Below, one piece after another: positions 51,080 to 52,783 of a stretch of DNA of 52,783 nt. Origin of the DNA: an uncultured Eggerthellaceae bacterium (GTDB taxonomy: Bacteria; Actinomycetota; Coriobacteriia; Coriobacteriales; Eggerthellaceae); contig CAJTXX010000010.1 in the NCBI GenBank assembly GCA_910584145.1, forward strand, positions 1 to 52,783, in the 5' to 3' direction. The notes under the pieces are model-generated. The model saw only the letters and a list, made by a program, of their open reading frames with translations. It made no database searches and was not told where the DNA came from. Both the position numbers and the translations under genes were made by a program. Numbering within the stretch: the first letter of the stretch is position 1; each line of letters opens with the position of its first letter.

Positions 51080-51554
51080 CGTCGATCTCGCCTTGAGGTA
51101 CCTTATCATCGCCGTCGCCTGGCACCTTGCCTGCGCATGGATTCAAACGTTCCAGTCGTCTTATCCGATCGCCGATGCGTTCGAGCTGGCAGGCACGGCA
51201 GAGGAGCAGCTGTTCAAGAGCCTCGGCATCAGCTGGCGGAGCCTCAGTGCGGCCGCCTCGAAGGCGGCGCTCGTCTCGATTCTCATCGAGGGCTTCCGCA
51301 GAGGAGGCACCGGATTGCCAACCCGCACCGTTCCCGCCCTCCATCTTCAGCATTATTTCGCGAGCAACCCCCAAGCCTATTGCATGCCCCCAATCTCCAG
51401 CAACGCCGCATTGATGTCCTCGCAGATGCTCACGTCAGCGTTGCGGAGCGCCTCCGACGCTCCTGCTTCGCAACGCGGGACTCTACCTCACGATCGCCAG
51501 ATAGCTTCCTGCTTTTTATCAAATTGCCAGCTCAGACCCACGGGGTCAATTTGA
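51072..51554 (+). CDS. unknown protein, probably truncated at the 3' palindrome
   Basis: This 160-residue frame starts inside the XRE-TPR gene end (ATGAGTAG). The first 80 residues (LRYLIIAVAWHLACAWIQTFQ ... SLSAAASKAALVSILIEGFRRGG) look like a real helical domain. After about residue 85 the sequence is Ser/Pro/Ala-rich and loses pattern. It ends Thr-Gly-Ser-Ile-stop supplied by the palindrome at 51540-51560. I suspect a truncated gene with a non-homologous tail; the family is unknown. Confidence 0.5.
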   Translation: MSSVDLALRYLIIAVAWHLACAWIQTFQSSYPIADAFELAGTAEEQLFKSLGISWRSLSAAASKAALVSILIEGFRRGGTGLPTRTVPALHLQHYFASNPQAYCMPPISSNAALMSSQMLTSALRSASDAPASQRGTLPHDRQIASCFLSNCQLRPTGSI

Positions 51555-51567
51555 CCCCGTGGGTCTG
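51533..51567. repeat. mobile-type palindrome, copy 2, extended arms
   Basis: CAGACCCACGGGGTCA and TGACCCCGTGGGTCTG are perfect 16-base arms around ATT. The inner 21 bases are identical to 48022-48042. It ends the frame at 51072-51554 and probably terminates transcription. Confidence 0.8.
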
Positions 51568-51636
51568 GGAGCCTGAAAGAGCGCATGCTTCGGCGGTCCT
51601 TGCGCTTGCCGGAAGCGTCCTCGCAGGCTTTAGATC

Positions 51637-52098
51637 ATGTGGGAGAATATAGGGGATGCAAAAGAAGATTCCGTCTCGATATCCGGTCGGGACCGTTTAG
51701 GAGCGCAGTTGCCCGACATCAGATGCAGAAAGTTCTCTGACTTCCTTTCGACCAAGAAGGACCACTATCCGTATTCCGATAGGTATATTGCCGAAGTCCA
51801 CGATTCGCCGGACAAGACGGGCCGGACGGAGCGCGAGCACATGGTCGTGTGGTTCCGCGCGAACGAGACAAAAGGCTCGGGGTCCTATTCAAGGGAGACC
51901 CCCAACAGGAGCGCCCGCCGTTGCTACAACAGCCTCATGAACGCGGCATCGCTACTCTGGATCGCCGAGGCGGTCGGGGTCGACGAGCTGACCGTTCGTA
52001 GAGCCTTCGAGGCTGCCGTCGCCGCCGGCGACTATCGGCGCGCATGCGGGGCTATCCGCAAGATAATCACCTGGGACATGATTTATGCCCTTACGTAG
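51637..52098 (+). CDS. hypothetical protein
   Basis: This 153-residue protein (RCRKFSDFLSTKKDHYPYSDRYIAEVHDSPDKTGRTEREHMVVWF...) has a helical C-terminal half ending GDYRRACGAIRKIITWDMI (about 131-149), a pattern I associate with uncharacterised ICE and plasmid proteins. The ribosome site is unclear. It is followed by a small HTH gene, which may regulate it. Function unknown. Confidence 0.65.
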   Translation: MWENIGDAKEDSVSISGRDRLGAQLPDIRCRKFSDFLSTKKDHYPYSDRYIAEVHDSPDKTGRTEREHMVVWFRANETKGSGSYSRETPNRSARRCYNSLMNAASLLWIAEAVGVDELTVRRAFEAAVAAGDYRRACGAIRKIITWDMIYALT

Positions 52099-52161
52099 CG
52101 GGAGTAGATGTCGCCCCGAACGCCGCAATATGCTTCGTCGCATTGCCGAAGGAGGAACACT

Positions 52162-52368
52162 GTGGGAATAGTTTCTTTCGATCTCAGCGCGCCACTAGAC
52201 AAGGCGGGTATGAGCATCGAGGAATTGGCGGACAAGATAGACCTGGGCGATGACAAGCTTGAGCGCGTCAGAAGCCAAAAGCTCTCGGCAGTCAGGTTGT
52301 CCACATTGGCTGCCATCTGCGACGCTCTCTCTTGCGAGCCAGGAGACGTGCTGAAATACTCGAAATAG
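52162..52368 (+). CDS. small XRE/Cro-type HTH protein
   Basis: This 68-residue HTH protein (SIEELADKIDLGDDKLERVRSQKLSAVRLSTLAAICDALSCEPGDVLKY) is of the YozG/HTH_26 type. I chose GTG 52162 because GGAGGAACA lies 6-8 nt upstream; the longer in-frame version has no ribosome site. It is the last gene before the right end and could regulate the neighbouring gene or the element. Confidence 0.8.
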   Translation: MGIVSFDLSAPLDKAGMSIEELADKIDLGDDKLERVRSQKLSAVRLSTLAAICDALSCEPGDVLKYSK

Positions 52369-52500
52369 CCGCGCGTGGAAGCAAGGAGCTTGTCTCTCTA
52401 AGGCAGAGCGTTCCTCGCTCATGGCACGTAATCACTTTTGTGAAGATTGTAATCAGCTTATCTTGTTTCCGCAGATAGCCGGCCTTTTCTAGGCTGTAAC

Positions 52501-52509
52501 ATTTACTCC
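52501..52509 (-). repeat. candidate integrase arm site (inverted)
   Basis: ATTTACTCC, the reverse complement of GGAGTAAAT; 16 bases separate it from the direct copy at 52525-52533. Confidence 0.5.
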
Positions 52510-52524
52510 TTTTCATATTCCCGG

Positions 52525-52533
52525 GGAGTAAAT
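52525..52533 (+). repeat. candidate integrase arm site
   Basis: GGAGTAAAT in direct orientation, matching the left-end copy at 406-414 (both continue TTT or TTTC). Confidence 0.5.
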
Positions 52534-52552
52534 TTCCTCTATTTTGCAGGCA

Positions 52553-52568
52553 TACAGGGGCCCCTGTA
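52553..52568. repeat. 16-base perfect palindrome TACAGGGGCCCCTGTA
   Basis: A perfect palindrome in the right end between arm-type repeats. Possibly a dimeric protein site. Confidence 0.5.
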
Positions 52569-52630
52569 ATCAGGCGCTAGCATTCGCACGGCATCGCCGC
52601 ACGTCAGCGGCCATTTCCTGGCAAGCCGCC

Positions 52631-52639
52631 ATTTACTCC
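52631..52639 (-). repeat. candidate integrase arm site (inverted)
   Basis: ATTTACTCC again, 143 bases from the right attachment repeat. The flank CTCGCGCGCAAAG echoes the CGCGCAAAGGAGGAG around the degenerate left copy at 553-561. Confidence 0.5.
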
Positions 52640-52773
52640 TCGCGCGCAAAGAATAAATATTCGATAAGGCAAACCGAGTTTTGGTAACAGAACATCTCGG
52701 ACAGTCTTGGCCTCCTTGGAATCCATGTCTCCAGCTAGCACGCATAAGACGCGCTATTGGCTTTGTCCCCATA

Positions 52774-52783
52774 GAGTGGGAGT
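52774..52783 (+). other. right attachment repeat GAGTGGGAGT
   Basis: Ten bases identical to the start of the window, preceded here by ATA so that the frame reads Ile-Glu-Trp-Glu. This is the expected attR of an element inserted at the end of guaA; the stop codon AG would lie just outside. Confidence 0.75.

Larger units (their letters stand above)
52369..52773. other. non-coding right end of the element
   Basis: No gene is seen. The region is AT-richer than the rest and carries three GGAGTAAAT repeats and the 16-base palindrome TACAGGGGCCCCTGTA (52553-52568), likely integrase and accessory-factor sites of attR. Confidence 0.55.

Noticed and set aside
1..52783. Circular plasmid whose ends overlap by 10 bases
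   Set aside because: The repeat spells the guaA C-terminus, and the integrase operon and arm-type repeats sit at the ends. A circular contig cannot be fully excluded without flanking sequence.
1..52783. tRNA, rRNA, CRISPR array or insertion sequence
   Set aside because: I looked for cloverleaf ends, spaced repeats and DDE or HUH transposases and saw none; the only recombinases are the two integrases and the relaxase.

Overview
The window looks like one complete integrative and conjugative element (ICE) of about 52.8 kb in a GC-rich bacterium. The likely host is a gut Coriobacteriia (Eggerthella/Collinsella/Olsenella-type Actinomycetota). This is inferred from base composition, Shine-Dalgarno use, the VaFE/thioester-type surface protein with a class-B-like sortase, and a lipoprotein with WVEDKAAW-type segments; nothing in the window fixes the taxon. 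The ends support the ICE reading. The window opens with GAG TGG GAG TAG, which reads Glu-Trp-Glu-stop like the conserved end of GMP synthase (guaA), and it closes with ATA GAG TGG GAG T, so a 10-bp direct repeat bounds it. Copies of GGAGTAAAT lie just inside both ends and are candidate integrase arm sites.

Left end (0.6-4.4 kb): an XRE repressor diverges from an excisionase-like gene and two colinear, catalytically complete tyrosine recombinases with a ribbon-helix-helix gene between them. CAGCAC-N6-GTGCTG operators fill the divergent promoter and recur as a longer palindrome at the parA promoter, suggesting one repressor controls both excision and transfer/maintenance. Defence block (4.4-15 kb, minus strand): a WYL regulator, a single-chain type ISP restriction-modification enzyme with an apparent extra nuclease domain, EVE-domain McrB, McrC and an unknown gene form a tightly packed operon.

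Plus-strand block (15.4-25.2 kb): a degenerate YraN-like protein, a small conserved protein, ParA, ParB, a candidate oriT, a MobC-like protein, a MOBP-type relaxase, a lipoprotein, and cargo that includes an uncharacterised two-gene unit (23.06-25.22 kb). Minus-strand transfer block (44.4 down to 25.2 kb): two unknown genes and a 54-residue gene, then excisionase-like HTH genes, a Rep-like HTH protein and a DnaC-like loader between 32-bp direct repeats. These are followed by a PcfB-like protein, the VirD4/TraG coupling protein, pilin-like and PrgI-like proteins, VirB4, an NlpC/P60 cell-wall hydrolase, an exported protein, a VirB6/TrbL-like channel, an ICE protein, a large thioester/Cna-B/VaFE surface protein and its probable sortase. 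A recurring leader motif (stem-loop with ATTCCAC in the loop, then ATCAAGACGCAAAGG) occurs four times ahead of parA and transfer genes.

Right end (44.6-52.8 kb, mostly plus strand): an SOS-type box before a Y-family polymerase, a small partner gene, an unknown gene, a SRAP protein, NUDIX, a membrane protein, an XRE-TPR regulator and small genes, then the non-coding right end. No rRNA, tRNA, CRISPR array or insertion sequence was seen.
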